In this document: positions 46,121-55,537 of the stretch, piece after piece
Layout: each line of letters begins with the position of its first letter
How positions within the stretch are numbered: position 1 is the first letter of the stretch
Origin: Flavobacteriales bacterium UBA7612
GTDB lineage: Bacteria > Bacteroidota > Bacteroidia > Flavobacteriales > Weeksellaceae
Length of the DNA stretch: 64,000 nt
NCBI GenBank assembly: GCA_002484335.1
Contig: DLJQ01000025.1
Coordinates: forward strand, 124,001 to 188,000
Reading direction: 5' to 3'
Notes under the pieces: model-generated
Told to the model about the DNA's origin: nothing
The model's input: the letters and a program-made list of their open reading frames with translations, nothing else
The model's database searches: none
Position numbers and translations under genes: made by a program

Positions 46121-47002
46121 ATGGGACTAAAATTAAAACCTATTGATGTTGTTGATAACATAACTAAGGAAGAATTTACAGAAAAATATTTAAAAACACG
46201 TCAGCCTGTAGTTATAAAGAACATGTCGAAGAATTGGCCCGCTTATAAAAAATGGACTTTTGATTATATGAAAGAAGCTGTTGGAGATATAACACTTCCT
46301 TTATATGATAGTTCTAAAGCTGATCCAGCAGCACCTATTAATGCTCCAGTTACAGAAATGAAATTTTCAGATTATATAGATCTTATAGAAAATGAACCAA
46401 CAGATTTGAGAATTTTTTTCTTTGACCCAATAAAACATGCTCCGAAGTTGTTAGATGATTATGTTTTTCCTAAGGAACTTATGGGAGGTTTTTTAGATAA
46501 ATATCCTAGTTTGTTTTTTGGAGGAGAGGGTTCTGAGACATTTCTTCATTTTGATATAGATATGCCACATATTTTTCATACACATTTTAATGGAAGAAAA
46601 CATGTTTTGCTTTTTGAATATAAATGGAAGGAAAGACTTTATAAATTGCCATATGCAACTTATTCTTTAGAGGATTATAGTATTGAACATCCCGATTTTG
46701 ATAAATTTCCTGCTTTAGATGGAGTAGAAGGTATTGAATGTTTTTTAGAGCATGGTGATACATTATTTATGCCAACAGGTTGGTGGCATTGGATGAAATA
46801 CCTTGATGGAAGCTTTTCAATTTCTTTAAGAGCATGGGATAAATCTTGGGCTGTAAAAACACATTCTTTATGGAACCTTGTGGTACAAAGAAACTTTGAT
46901 AATTTTATGAAGAAAAATTTTAAAGGTAAATACATGGATTGGAAAGAAAAAGAAGCCATTAAAAGAGCAGAATATGCTTTAAAAAATAATAGACCTAGTT
47001 GA
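46121..47002 (+). CDS. Cupin-like JmjC-type 2-oxoglutarate oxygenase
   Basis: A 293-residue cupin_8/JmjC protein. The iron triad is visible as HFDID (first His and Asp, about residues 143-147) and the distal His in TGWWHWMKYL. The N-terminal stretch FTEKYLKTRQPVVIKNMSKNWPA is typical of the family. Members hydroxylate protein or small-molecule substrates using Fe(II), O2 and 2-oxoglutarate. The target is unknown. The last codons form one arm of the terminator hairpin. Confidence 0.9.
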   Translation: MGLKLKPIDVVDNITKEEFTEKYLKTRQPVVIKNMSKNWPAYKKWTFDYMKEAVGDITLPLYDSSKADPAAPINAPVTEMKFSDYIDLIENEPTDLRIFFFDPIKHAPKLLDDYVFPKELMGGFLDKYPSLFFGGEGSETFLHFDIDMPHIFHTHFNGRKHVLLFEYKWKERLYKLPYATYSLEDYSIEHPDFDKFPALDGVEGIECFLEHGDTLFMPTGWWHWMKYLDGSFSISLRAWDKSWAVKTHSLWNLVVQRNFDNFMKKNFKGKYMDWKEKEAIKRAEYALKNNRPS

Positions 47003-47028
47003 TTAAACTAGGTCTATTATTTTTAAAA
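46982..47028 (+). terminator. Terminator overlapping the cupin stop codon
   Basis: The stem runs 46982-47000 / 47006-47024 and contains the core AATAGACCTAGTT / AACTAGGTCTATT. The stop TGA (47000-47002) lies at the loop. The final codons therefore build one arm; the T-run lies in the 3' arm. Confidence 0.8.
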
Positions 47029-47064
47029 AAAGCTACAATTCATATACTGAATGTAGCTTTTTTA
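47025..47064 (-). terminator. Terminator of the surface-protein operon
   Basis: AGCTACA (47031-47037) / TGTAGCT (47052-47058), extended by A- and T-runs with a one-base bulge. It lies just beyond the stop codon of the minus-strand gene at 47074. Confidence 0.85.
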
Positions 47065-47073
47065 TGTTATTAT

Positions 47074-47604
47074 TTATTTCCAATAATTCCAAACTTTACC
47101 ATCGAATACAGCAAATGAGTCACTTTCTGTATCATAGCAAATAGTACCAGCTACAGGTGACAAGATATTTTCATGAGGTCTAAATACTTTTGGAAGTATT
47201 AAAGCTTTATCAGTAGATTCTAGTATTAAAACACCTTCTGCTTCACTACTTTCAGCACCTATAATTACACCTTTACCAATTTCCTCAGTTGTATTAATAT
47301 TTGCTGAGGTACTTATATCATTATTGTTTTCATCTTTTTGCGCATCAAAACTTCCTTCATCACTAAGTTCTAACCATTCGTTGTTTTGGAAAACTTTTAC
47401 TTTTAAATCATTTTTATCAATTAAAAGAGTCCCATTTGTATAGTTAGTTGTAGTTTCTATATCTGCTATAGGTAAAATAATTCCTTTTTTTTCATTTCCA
47501 AAATCAAGTATTCCAGCTCCATCAACTTGATTTTTACCTATTGATACTTGAGCATAAAGTAAGTTTGTGCTCAAAATAAGACATAATATAATAAATTTTT
47601 TCAT
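47074..47604 (-). CDS. Secreted companion protein with two repeated surface modules
   Basis: A 176-residue secreted protein (signal MKKFIILCLILSTNLLYAQ) with two modules of about 60 residues. Module 1 has GAGILDFGNEKKGIILP and KVKVFQNNEWLEL; module 2 has GVLILESTDKALILP and FAVFDGKVWNYW. The same module ends the large protein encoded just upstream (GFLVLESGKKGMVLTRT... ISIYNGSTWNC). ATG at 47604 was chosen for its clean signal peptide. The function is unknown; an outer-surface structural role is plausible. It is 10 bp behind the large gene. Confidence 0.75.
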   Translation of the reverse strand: MKKFIILCLILSTNLLYAQVSIGKNQVDGAGILDFGNEKKGIILPIADIETTTNYTNGTLLIDKNDLKVKVFQNNEWLELSDEGSFDAQKDENNNDISTSANINTTEEIGKGVIIGAESSEAEGVLILESTDKALILPKVFRPHENILSPVAGTICYDTESDSFAVFDGKVWNYWK

Positions 47605-47614
47605 GTTTAAAATT

Positions 47615-50600
47615 TTATTCATTACAAGATTTTTGAATACAATTCCATGTACTACCATTGTATATACTGATACATTTTTTATCATCACTAATATCAAATA
47701 TAATCATTCCTTTTACCCAATTATTTGCTCCAATAGCTGTAGGGGTTGTTCTTGTTAAGACCATGCCTTTTTTACCAGATTCGAGAACTAAGAATCCATT
47801 TGGAACATTTTCTGGCCAATTACTAAATTGACTTTTTAATGTAGAAATACCTGTATTAGAATCAATTGTCGTGCCGCCGGTTGGAGATTTAGTACAATAT
47901 GAGCAATAATCTAAATCAGTTTCACCATTAGCATTAATTGTAGATGAACCTAAACAAATATCTTCTGATTCACTTGTTAGATCATAACTAAAAGTTGATT
48001 CAACAGGGTTTAATGTATCAGGATTAATTTCATAATTAGATATATCATTAGATGCTTTTACTTTAAATGTTATAGTGCTTATTCCAGCAGGAAGAGTAAT
48101 ATCCTCATATTCTAGACTTCCATCATCTCCAGTATTAGTACCAATATTTAGACCGCTAGAAGTTGTAATACTATTATTCACTAAAGTAAACACTTCGCTA
48201 TCATATTCTAAGTTTAAGAAAATATTAGACAAAGTAAAACTATTAGGATTATTAATATTTAATGTTACTTCGATTTCATCATTAAGTACAAAACACTTTT
48301 TATTTAAAGACATAGACGTTATCACACGTTTTGGTCTATCCGAATCTACTGCAGATGTAATTGTAACTGATTCTCCAGTTAAACGATCAATACTAGAAAT
48401 TTCAGTTGTAATTCCTGATGAGTTTTCGTAACTTAATTTTGCTTGATTATTATAATCTCCTGCAGTGGCAGAATCATCAAATATTGCTATGGCTCTAACT
48501 GTATATAAACTTCCACCTCCTGGAATTTTTAAATTATTTAATTTAAGTGTGCGAGTTCCATATCCTGTAATATCTCCATCTATTTCAAGTTCTGTAGAGA
48601 CAGATTCATTTACCCATATCATACCTTCTGGTAATTCATCAGTTAAATCTGTAATTTTAGTATCACAATTTGTATTTACGAAACGGAAAGAATAATCAAC
48701 TTCATCACATAATAATACTTCTGTTGTACCTTGTTTTGTAAATATAATTCCATCTTCATTTGGTTCAGGTAAAGGAGCAGGGCAATAAAATTCAATAGGT
48801 CCTATTCCTAAATGCATTGCTCCTGATGAAGTAGATGAATGGGTAACAGTATTAATTATTTGAATTTCTTGTACAGTATTTTCAAATTCAACAAACATAC
48901 GTCCTCTTTTGTTTGTATACCCAGAATTACCATTATATCTTACACCTCTAGCTTTAGCATTTGCTTTTCCAGCTGTACCAATTGTATATCGACTTCTTTC
49001 TTCTCTTGGATAAGTATAGGTTAATTTTGGATATACTTCAACTCCATTACAATAACCAATAACTTGTACATTATTTAATCGATATGCCTCTCTGTCAATA
49101 TTAAATATTTCGAATGATGCTGCTGAACTAATAGTAGTTCCTTCATCATTAGTAAAATTAATTTTAGTTGTTACAGCATCTGTTCCGGATCTTCTATTTC
49201 TTAATGATTTTAATGATGAAGTTCTTGGATAATTTGTTGATGAAAGATTATTATTATCAATATATTGAACATTTACATTGAAATCATCTCCTAAGTTAAA
49301 AGTTTTAGGACCTTTATCGCCTCTTGTAGGCCAATTTGTTCTTATAAAGTCAAGACTTTTTGTTCCAGAGAAATTACATGTTTCGCAATCTCCAACTGCA
49401 CTTTTAGCACCAAATGTAAAATAAGTATATTGATCTGTAAAAGTATAATTTGCAACATGTTCTCCATCAATATAAGTCATTGGTACAATCTGATCCCATT
49501 GATTATTTTTTAATTTTGAATCTGAATCAGCAACTAATAAATAAACTTCGTAGCCCGAACCACTAAAAGGAAAATCATCACCACCTGCTTTTAATGTAAT
49601 TGTTTTAGAACTTACAGGTAAAGTGTTATTTGCATTTGTATTTTGAGCAAGCCAAATTCTTGAAGATGGACCAGTTAATGAATAATCAATTTCGCCACAT
49701 ATATCTTCATTTCCTCTTAAATCTATTTGTGCTGTACTACCATTATTATCACCTATAAAAAGAGCATTTAAATTGTCGAAAGTTTCTCCACTAATACCAC
49801 ATGTTTCAGTACCTTTAGTTAATAGAGTAATTGAAGAATTGACTTCAGTTGACTTTGATCGTTGTATATTTAAACCTTGGTTGTCATCTCTTACCAGTCC
49901 TGTAACTCTATTATGATAATTAGAGGTTGGAGTTGAATTACCTGGCCACACTTTTGTAATTCCATCAGATAAAATATAATCATAATTTTTTGTAGGATTA
50001 GTTCTATCCTCATCTAAAGTAAGAGCATATTTCATAGCTAAGAAAGAACGTATTTTATCTTGCTCAATGTTTGTTAATTCTCGTTCATAAAAAAAAATTT
50101 CAGATATAATTCCATCAAATCTTCGTGGATTATAAAATCCACCACCAATAATACCACCACTTGCCATTAAGAAATTATTACCAAATGTAGAAGTACCTGG
50201 AGTATTTAATTCAGTTGCAAATCCTCCGAAATCAAATTTTACATATCTTCCTCCAGTAGCTGAGGCTTTACGAGTATGAATCATTTCTAAAGCCGTACTA
50301 CCAAGACTGTAACCTTCTACTCCTGAGCCATCGATATCATTCCCACTTCCAGCGGCATAAAGTCTTCCATTAGCTCTTCTAGGAGTAAATCCCATAGCTG
50401 GTTTTTGATCTCCTGCACCTCCATTTAAATTAGTATTTCCAAAAGCATGAGTATATACACCAGTTGTTGAAGTATTGGAAAAACTATTATACATAACAAA
50501 AGAAGTAAAGTTATCAGGTGCATTAACAGACATTGGTCCAGAAGAAATTGCAAGTGCATCATTTGTTTCAAACCTTATACTTGTGTTAAAGTTCATTTTA

Positions 50601-52090
50601 GGATCACATCTAACAATAGAAGGCTTTGTACCAGAACCAGTAACAGCACTATGAGAATAATCATTTCCAAAATTAGATAAATCCCTCCAAACATCAATTT
50701 TATCTCCAGTAAGGTCAAGATTTTCCTCTGAGGCATTTAACCATACTCTTAAGCCATCTACCACACCTCCAGGAGCTGTTAAGTAATGAGCAAAAGTAAT
50801 GTAATTGCCATTGTCTATTCGAATGTTTTGAGCTATATTATCAGAGTTTAGAGTATAAACTCTTGTTGTTGTTGGAGAAAAATTTTCATTTGTTGAAACT
50901 AATAGATGAGTAGCCCTAATATTAGACTTTATATTTACATTAAAGCTTGTTTTTCCATATGTTTGAGCTTTAAAAATAATTCGTTGTCTCTTATTTACGT
51001 CAGAAGATAAAATAGTATTCTCGTTGAAAGAGGTTCCTTGCTTATATTCAAAATTTTCTGTTCCATTTAATCCATTTGAACCAAAAATCAAAAAATTATT
51101 ATTATCAATGGTAGATGTATTGTCATTATTTATAGTAGCTAAATCACCAAGGAATATAGTTGCAAATGATTTATCATAACTTGTAGATTGTTTTTGATAT
51201 AAACCACTGTTATCATCTCGCCCTATTCCAAACCTATTATTTTGATATGAATTATTTGTAGAGCCATCCCATATCACTTCATTGTTAGAATTTACATAGT
51301 TTTCTTGTGTAGAGCTTAAACCGATTCCGTATTTTATTGATAAATAAGATAATACTTTTTGTAATTCTGCTGGATTTATAGAATTTCCAACAGTACTAGA
51401 TAAAACAATAATTTCTTGCACATTACCATAAAAAGGATATTCATTCCCTGTATTACTATTACCAATAATACTTGCTCCTATTCCAGTATTCATTATTCGT
51501 GTAGCATTTGTCATTGTACCAAATAGATTACCATTGTAATAAAGTTGGTCAGCTATAGAATTAGAATTAGTTCTTATACTTGTATTTATACCAGCCATTC
51601 TTCTAGGGTCAGCATTACTTTCTATAGAGTAGGTACTTCCAGTTCCAGCCGTAGAAATAGAAGGATTTCCATATCTCCACCCATTATCAGAGTGTCGAGT
51701 TGCATTGAATGCATAAACCACACCTCTTGTAGTAGAATTTGTTTCAACTCTGGAAACATAAAATATAAAATATGATTTTGTAGCTTCAACAAAATGTGTT
51801 GGGTAAATTAATTTTCTATTAGCAACCCCAGGAGCAAATCTAAGAGAAGGCTGAAAATTCATTAAGTTAATTTTATCAAATACAGGAACAGAATTTGTTC
51901 CGCTTTGTATATGTGTTCTATTTTTTCCAGATTGATCAATCCAAGAATTAACGTTAGTTCCGTTTGATTGATTGATTGCATCTGCTTTGAGCCAGAGTTC
52001 AACTTCAAGTGAAGTTCCTCCTGGTTTTTGTGCATAGAGTAAACAATTGATAGTTAAAAAAACTATTAAAAAAAAGTTAATTTTTTTCAT
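47615..52090 (-). CDS. Large multi-domain surface protein with tandem LamG/DUF8202-like halves
   Basis: A 1491-residue secreted protein (signal MKKINFFLIVFLTINCLLYAQ). Two similar halves each begin with a LamG-like lectin domain (VELWLKAD, Trp near 33; LRVWLNASEENL, Trp near 450). Each continues with NRFGIGRDDNSGL or NRVTGLVRDDNQGL, the Bacteroidota region following such domains. A Cys-pair region (CETC, near 903), DUF11-like repeats (about 1118-1200 and onwards) and the C-terminal module WPENVPNGFLVLESGKKGMVL follow. No type IX sorting domain or Gly-Asn C-terminal tag is seen. Adhesion or matrix function is plausible. A -7 box TATATTTG lies at 52133-52140. Confidence 0.8.
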   Translation of the reverse strand: MKKINFFLIVFLTINCLLYAQKPGGTSLEVELWLKADAINQSNGTNVNSWIDQSGKNRTHIQSGTNSVPVFDKINLMNFQPSLRFAPGVANRKLIYPTHFVEATKSYFIFYVSRVETNSTTRGVVYAFNATRHSDNGWRYGNPSISTAGTGSTYSIESNADPRRMAGINTSIRTNSNSIADQLYYNGNLFGTMTNATRIMNTGIGASIIGNSNTGNEYPFYGNVQEIIVLSSTVGNSINPAELQKVLSYLSIKYGIGLSSTQENYVNSNNEVIWDGSTNNSYQNNRFGIGRDDNSGLYQKQSTSYDKSFATIFLGDLATINNDNTSTIDNNNFLIFGSNGLNGTENFEYKQGTSFNENTILSSDVNKRQRIIFKAQTYGKTSFNVNIKSNIRATHLLVSTNENFSPTTTRVYTLNSDNIAQNIRIDNGNYITFAHYLTAPGGVVDGLRVWLNASEENLDLTGDKIDVWRDLSNFGNDYSHSAVTGSGTKPSIVRCDPKMNFNTSIRFETNDALAISSGPMSVNAPDNFTSFVMYNSFSNTSTTGVYTHAFGNTNLNGGAGDQKPAMGFTPRRANGRLYAAGSGNDIDGSGVEGYSLGSTALEMIHTRKASATGGRYVKFDFGGFATELNTPGTSTFGNNFLMASGGIIGGGFYNPRRFDGIISEIFFYERELTNIEQDKIRSFLAMKYALTLDEDRTNPTKNYDYILSDGITKVWPGNSTPTSNYHNRVTGLVRDDNQGLNIQRSKSTEVNSSITLLTKGTETCGISGETFDNLNALFIGDNNGSTAQIDLRGNEDICGEIDYSLTGPSSRIWLAQNTNANNTLPVSSKTITLKAGGDDFPFSGSGYEVYLLVADSDSKLKNNQWDQIVPMTYIDGEHVANYTFTDQYTYFTFGAKSAVGDCETCNFSGTKSLDFIRTNWPTRGDKGPKTFNLGDDFNVNVQYIDNNNLSSTNYPRTSSLKSLRNRRSGTDAVTTKINFTNDEGTTISSAASFEIFNIDREAYRLNNVQVIGYCNGVEVYPKLTYTYPREERSRYTIGTAGKANAKARGVRYNGNSGYTNKRGRMFVEFENTVQEIQIINTVTHSSTSSGAMHLGIGPIEFYCPAPLPEPNEDGIIFTKQGTTEVLLCDEVDYSFRFVNTNCDTKITDLTDELPEGMIWVNESVSTELEIDGDITGYGTRTLKLNNLKIPGGGSLYTVRAIAIFDDSATAGDYNNQAKLSYENSSGITTEISSIDRLTGESVTITSAVDSDRPKRVITSMSLNKKCFVLNDEIEVTLNINNPNSFTLSNIFLNLEYDSEVFTLVNNSITTSSGLNIGTNTGDDGSLEYEDITLPAGISTITFKVKASNDISNYEINPDTLNPVESTFSYDLTSESEDICLGSSTINANGETDLDYCSYCTKSPTGGTTIDSNTGISTLKSQFSNWPENVPNGFLVLESGKKGMVLTRTTPTAIGANNWVKGMIIFDISDDKKCISIYNGSTWNCIQKSCNE

Positions 52091-52268
52091 GTTTTTAAAT
52101 AATTTAGGATTTGGTTTTTTAAAATTAATTAACAAATATAGCATTAATATTTTGTAAACTAGTTAATTATATTTTTTTTATTGTGAATAAAAAGAATTGG
52201 TAATATGGTTAAATATATAATTTACTTATATGATAGATAATTATCCATTAACAATTATTTATTAAATA

Positions 52269-53072
52269 CTATCTAACTTTTTTTTGTTTTTGTTTGTATT
52301 CTAAATATTGAAAAATGGTAGGATGCGTATAATTTGTTTTTTCGTCAACTTCACTTATTTTTCTAGCAAATAGCTCTTCTCCATTATCTATTTTATTAAT
52401 AATTTTAGCTTGGGCTTTTGCTATACCAACCATTCCTTTCCAACTAAGTGTAAAAAAACTATCTCCTTTTTCTATTGTAACAGTATCTTGATGAAGAATA
52501 TCTCCTGTGTCAACACCACTATCTAACCAAAAAGCTGTGTAGCCAACTTTTTCAGGTTCATTATTGTATATAGCCCAAAAAGGAGAATGCACACCTCTAT
52601 AATCAGGCGTAATTCCTGGATGTCCACCAATTACTTTTCCACCAACAATATCTCTCACCTTTTTACCAACCCAATAGCCAGTATGTACAACTAATAAGTC
52701 AGGTTTCAAAGATTTTATCCATGCTATAGTTTCAGGTGAGCCATAATTTTCTGTTGCAAAAGTTTCAAAATTATATTGATTTATGACAGAATTTATTTCT
52801 TGTTTATTATAGATTTGGTTGAAGATCTCTATATCTTTTTTTCTATTTAGTAAACGGTAATATATTCTTCCAATAATTTGTAGAAATAACTGTCCCCATC
52901 CATATTTTTTACCAGCAATTTTTAGGTAAGAAAAATCAATACCTTTTTTATGTTTATTTGCGTTACATACACCAACAACATTCACATTATTTTCCAATAA
53001 AATACTAAGTGTTTTATCAAAAATAATTCCTGTTCCAAAAAGACAAACAACTCTTAATTTTTCTTTACCCAT
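52269..53072 (-). CDS. Formyltransferase-family protein
   Basis: A 267-residue protein of the methionyl-tRNA/GAR formyltransferase superfamily. The catalytic His segment reads GGHPGITPDYRG (His151, Arg159) and the Asp loop DSGVDTGDIL (Asp188). The conserved Asn two residues before the His is Gly here (GGH instead of NxH). It overlaps the NodB gene by 8 bp, so it may formylate an amino sugar that the deacetylase also handles, as in surface glycan synthesis. The function is inferred. Confidence 0.82.
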   Translation of the reverse strand: MGKEKLRVVCLFGTGIIFDKTLSILLENNVNVVGVCNANKHKKGIDFSYLKIAGKKYGWGQLFLQIIGRIYYRLLNRKKDIEIFNQIYNKQEINSVINQYNFETFATENYGSPETIAWIKSLKPDLLVVHTGYWVGKKVRDIVGGKVIGGHPGITPDYRGVHSPFWAIYNNEPEKVGYTAFWLDSGVDTGDILHQDTVTIEKGDSFFTLSWKGMVGIAKAQAKIINKIDNGEELFARKISEVDEKTNYTHPTIFQYLEYKQKQKKVR

Positions 53073-53808
53073 TTTTTTTATTTTGCATGTATTGATGTAT
53101 AGGAAAAATCATTTTTTTAATTATTCCTTTAATTTTTCGTTTACGTTGTAAACTCGATAAGTTTTTTAGTTGAAGTATTTCCAAAAATTCTTGATCAGAA
53201 ACAGAAGCTTTTATACTTAGTCGACCAATGATTTCTAAAGTATCTAATTTTCGATGTGTAACAATTGGTTCCGAATCAAAAATATGTTTATAACCAACTT
53301 CTTTTGCTGTTTCATATGTTTTTTCGTCAGCATCACCACCAGGAATAGAACATGATAAAACTTCTTCTCCAAGAATATCTTCTAAAATGTTTTTGGATTT
53401 CTTCCATTCGTTTATCATTTGATTTTTAGGTAATGTTCTAAAAATCATTGGGTGAGTATGTGAATGCGAACCTATTGTATGTCCATTTTTATGGATATTT
53501 ATAATATCTTCTTTAGATAAAAATCCTTTTGTATCAATAAATTTTGTTGTTATAAAATAATAACCACGAATGTCATTCTTCTCTAAAATTTTTGCTGAAC
53601 GAAGATTTGAAATTCCTCCATCATCAAATGTAAATAAGTATTTGTTTGTATTTGTAGAGTTTTGATTTTGAATGAAGTTTTTGTAAATAGAAATATGTTT
53701 TTCGAATATTTCTGTAGTATGCATGTAGGCTAAATTATCATTATTCTGAAATCCAGATTCTTTATAATCATCTACAACTTCATGATATAATAATGCTATT
53801 TTTTTCAT
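53065..53808 (-). CDS. NodB-type polysaccharide deacetylase
   Basis: A 247-residue carbohydrate-esterase-4-like deacetylase. The metal and catalytic motifs are TFDDG (60-64, Asp62/Asp63) and GSHSHTHP (113-120, His115 and His119). No signal peptide is evident, so it probably acts on a cytoplasmic or lipid-linked sugar. It is co-transcribed with the formyltransferase gene, an association seen in surface-glycan or lipid A sugar pathways such as the ArnA/ArnD logic. The substrate is unknown. Confidence 0.88.
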   Translation of the reverse strand: MKKIALLYHEVVDDYKESGFQNNDNLAYMHTTEIFEKHISIYKNFIQNQNSTNTNKYLFTFDDGGISNLRSAKILEKNDIRGYYFITTKFIDTKGFLSKEDIINIHKNGHTIGSHSHTHPMIFRTLPKNQMINEWKKSKNILEDILGEEVLSCSIPGGDADEKTYETAKEVGYKHIFDSEPIVTHRKLDTLEIIGRLSIKASVSDQEFLEILQLKNLSSLQRKRKIKGIIKKMIFPIHQYMQNKKNG

Positions 53809-53838
53809 ATAAATAGGTTGTTATTTAACAAATATACA

Positions 53839-54435
53839 CTAAAGTAGACAAGAAATGTGTATTTCCTGACTTTCATCTAAATTCATCATAGCATTGATTC
53901 GTTTAAAAGATTTGAAATTATTTAAATCAGAAACTTTTATATTTTTTTGTAAAATTTTACCATTATCTAAAAGAGATTCTCTCATTGTTCCTTTTAATAA
54001 AAATGTTTTTGGAGTAATCCATTGTTCGCCGTCAAAAAATACAATGTTAGAATATATGCAGTCTGTTATGTAGTTAGATTTTACAAGAACCAAATCATCT
54101 GTTTTTGTTTCATTTATATATTCATCGAAGAAAGAACGTTCTACGTATTTATAAGAATAATCAACTTTGTCATCAATAGTAAAAAGTTTGATTGTTTCTA
54201 TAGTTTTCATTGTATAAGGTAGAAATTCAATAGATTGTATATCTTTATCATAAACAATACGAACTTTGTATTTATCGTTAGATAAATCATTATTAATAGT
54301 TATTTTATCTTTTAATGAAATAGGTTGAAAATCTGAGAAATTATCTTCTCTTGTATCATCAAATCTTTTTTGATGATAGTCTAAATTTCGTAGTTGTTTA
54401 TTTTCACAACAAATGGATTCAATAAATTGGAACAT
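53839..54435 (-). CDS. pabC: Aminotransferase class IV (aminodeoxychorismate lyase, PabC)
   Basis: A 198-residue fold-type IV PLP enzyme, likely the lyase that releases p-aminobenzoate from aminodeoxychorismate for folate. The Lys in YSYKYVERS (near residue 97) fits the PLP site; DCIYSNIVFFDGEQW and LLKGTMRESLL are family-typical. It is shorter than the E. coli PabC (269) but normal for flavobacteria. Its 5' end overlaps pabB by 17 bp, supporting joint expression and function. Confidence 0.87.
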   Translation of the reverse strand: MFQFIESICCENKQLRNLDYHQKRFDDTREDNFSDFQPISLKDKITINNDLSNDKYKVRIVYDKDIQSIEFLPYTMKTIETIKLFTIDDKVDYSYKYVERSFFDEYINETKTDDLVLVKSNYITDCIYSNIVFFDGEQWITPKTFLLKGTMRESLLDNGKILQKNIKVSDLNNFKSFKRINAMMNLDESQEIHISCLL

Positions 54436-55378
54436 ATACTTTTTGTATTAATTCTTTATATTCTGCCTCAGCATTACTTTTTGCTGTTATTCCACCACCA
54501 CTTTTGAATAATAATTGATGATTATCTTGTTCAATAAAACGAATCATGACAGCGCTATCTAAATTTTCTCCATCAAATATCCCAAATACTCCAGTATAAA
54601 AATTTCGAGCATACTGTTCAGCTTCTTTTATAATTTCTATTGTTTTACTTTTTGGTGCGCCACAAATGGAACCAGCAGGTAATAAATTATCAAAAATAGT
54701 TCCTATTTTTTCATGAAAATTAGATGCCAAATCTCCTCTAATTTCAGAGCTTATTTGTAATAATTTTTTATCATTTGTTTGCACTTCATCAACATATCTA
54801 TATTTATTTACAACAACATTTTCTGCAACTAAACTCAAATCATTACGAATCAAATCTACAATTGTAGCATGTTCCTCAGCTTCTTTTTCATCGTTTAATA
54901 TCAATTGTTTTGCATGATTAATAGATGCATCTATTGTTCCTTTCATTGGATTTGAAAAGATTTGATAATTTTCAATTTTTACAAATCTTTCAGGAGAAAA
55001 ACAAACAAAATCATCTTTGTATTTCAATTTGTATTTAGCAGAAGAATAAGTATAAATATCATCCAACGATAAACTTGTTTCAATTCTTGTTGGGTAAGTT
55101 AAGTTCGTTAAATAGGAATTTCCTACTAATATGTTTTTATGAACAATAGAATATTTAGATTTATATTCTTCAAAAGATATAGGGAATTTATTAAAATCAA
55201 ATGAAAAAGGAATAGCTTGTTTTTTTTTTGAATTAATTTCAAACTTAATATCTTCAGGTAATTCAGATAAAGGAATAACTTCTCCATTTTCTTTCAGAAA
55301 ATCAATCATAAAAAAAAAGGGAACTTTTTTCGCTCCCAATTCATTCATTTCATTAAAAATAGAATGTGCTGTAAACAT
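54419..55378 (-). CDS. pabB: Aminodeoxychorismate synthase component I
   Basis: A 319-residue chorismate-utilising enzyme that aminates chorismate for p-aminobenzoate. Motifs are SPERFV, NPMKGTIDAS, DLIRNDLS, LLPAGSICGAPKSKTIEII and YTGVFGIFDG. It is shorter than anthranilate synthase because the N-terminal lobe is reduced. It overlaps pabC by 17 bp, so folate PABA synthesis is the clear pathway. Confidence 0.95.
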   Translation of the reverse strand: MFTAHSIFNEMNELGAKKVPFFFMIDFLKENGEVIPLSELPEDIKFEINSKKKQAIPFSFDFNKFPISFEEYKSKYSIVHKNILVGNSYLTNLTYPTRIETSLSLDDIYTYSSAKYKLKYKDDFVCFSPERFVKIENYQIFSNPMKGTIDASINHAKQLILNDEKEAEEHATIVDLIRNDLSLVAENVVVNKYRYVDEVQTNDKKLLQISSEIRGDLASNFHEKIGTIFDNLLPAGSICGAPKSKTIEIIKEAEQYARNFYTGVFGIFDGENLDSAVMIRFIEQDNHQLLFKSGGGITAKSNAEAEYKELIQKVYVPIY

Positions 55379-55430
55379 CCGATAAAATTAAGTTTATTCT
55401 CTATTTGTTACAAGCTATTTTATATTTTTT

Positions 55431-55520
55431 GGGCGACCGGGCAGGTTATTCGATATATCTTTTGCAAAGAAAAATATTTATTTTTCTTTGCAAAAGGATG
55501 CCGCTACTATCCTTGTCGCA
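55431..55520 (+). repeat. Dispersed intergenic palindromic element, copy F
   Basis: A full 90-bp copy starting GGGCGACCGGGC and ending CTTGTCGC (terminal pair GCGAC/GTCGC). The inner stem is a perfect 17 bp, CTTTTGCAAAGAAAAAT (55459-55475) / ATTTTTCTTTGCAAAAG (55480-55496) with a 4-nt loop. The conserved block GGATGCCGCTACTATC follows. It lies between two minus-strand genes, upstream of pabB. Confidence 0.93.
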
Positions 55521-55537
55521 TAATTTTTAATAAAAAA

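Noticed and set aside
48075..48431. A 118-codon frame antisense to the surface-protein gene
   Set aside because: Composition (Ser/Val/Ile repeats) reflects the other strand; no upstream signals.
52091..52144. N-terminal extension of the 1491-residue surface protein to 52144
   Set aside because: It would place 18 unrelated residues before a clean signal peptide; the box TATATTTG at 52133-52140 suggests transcription starts inside it.
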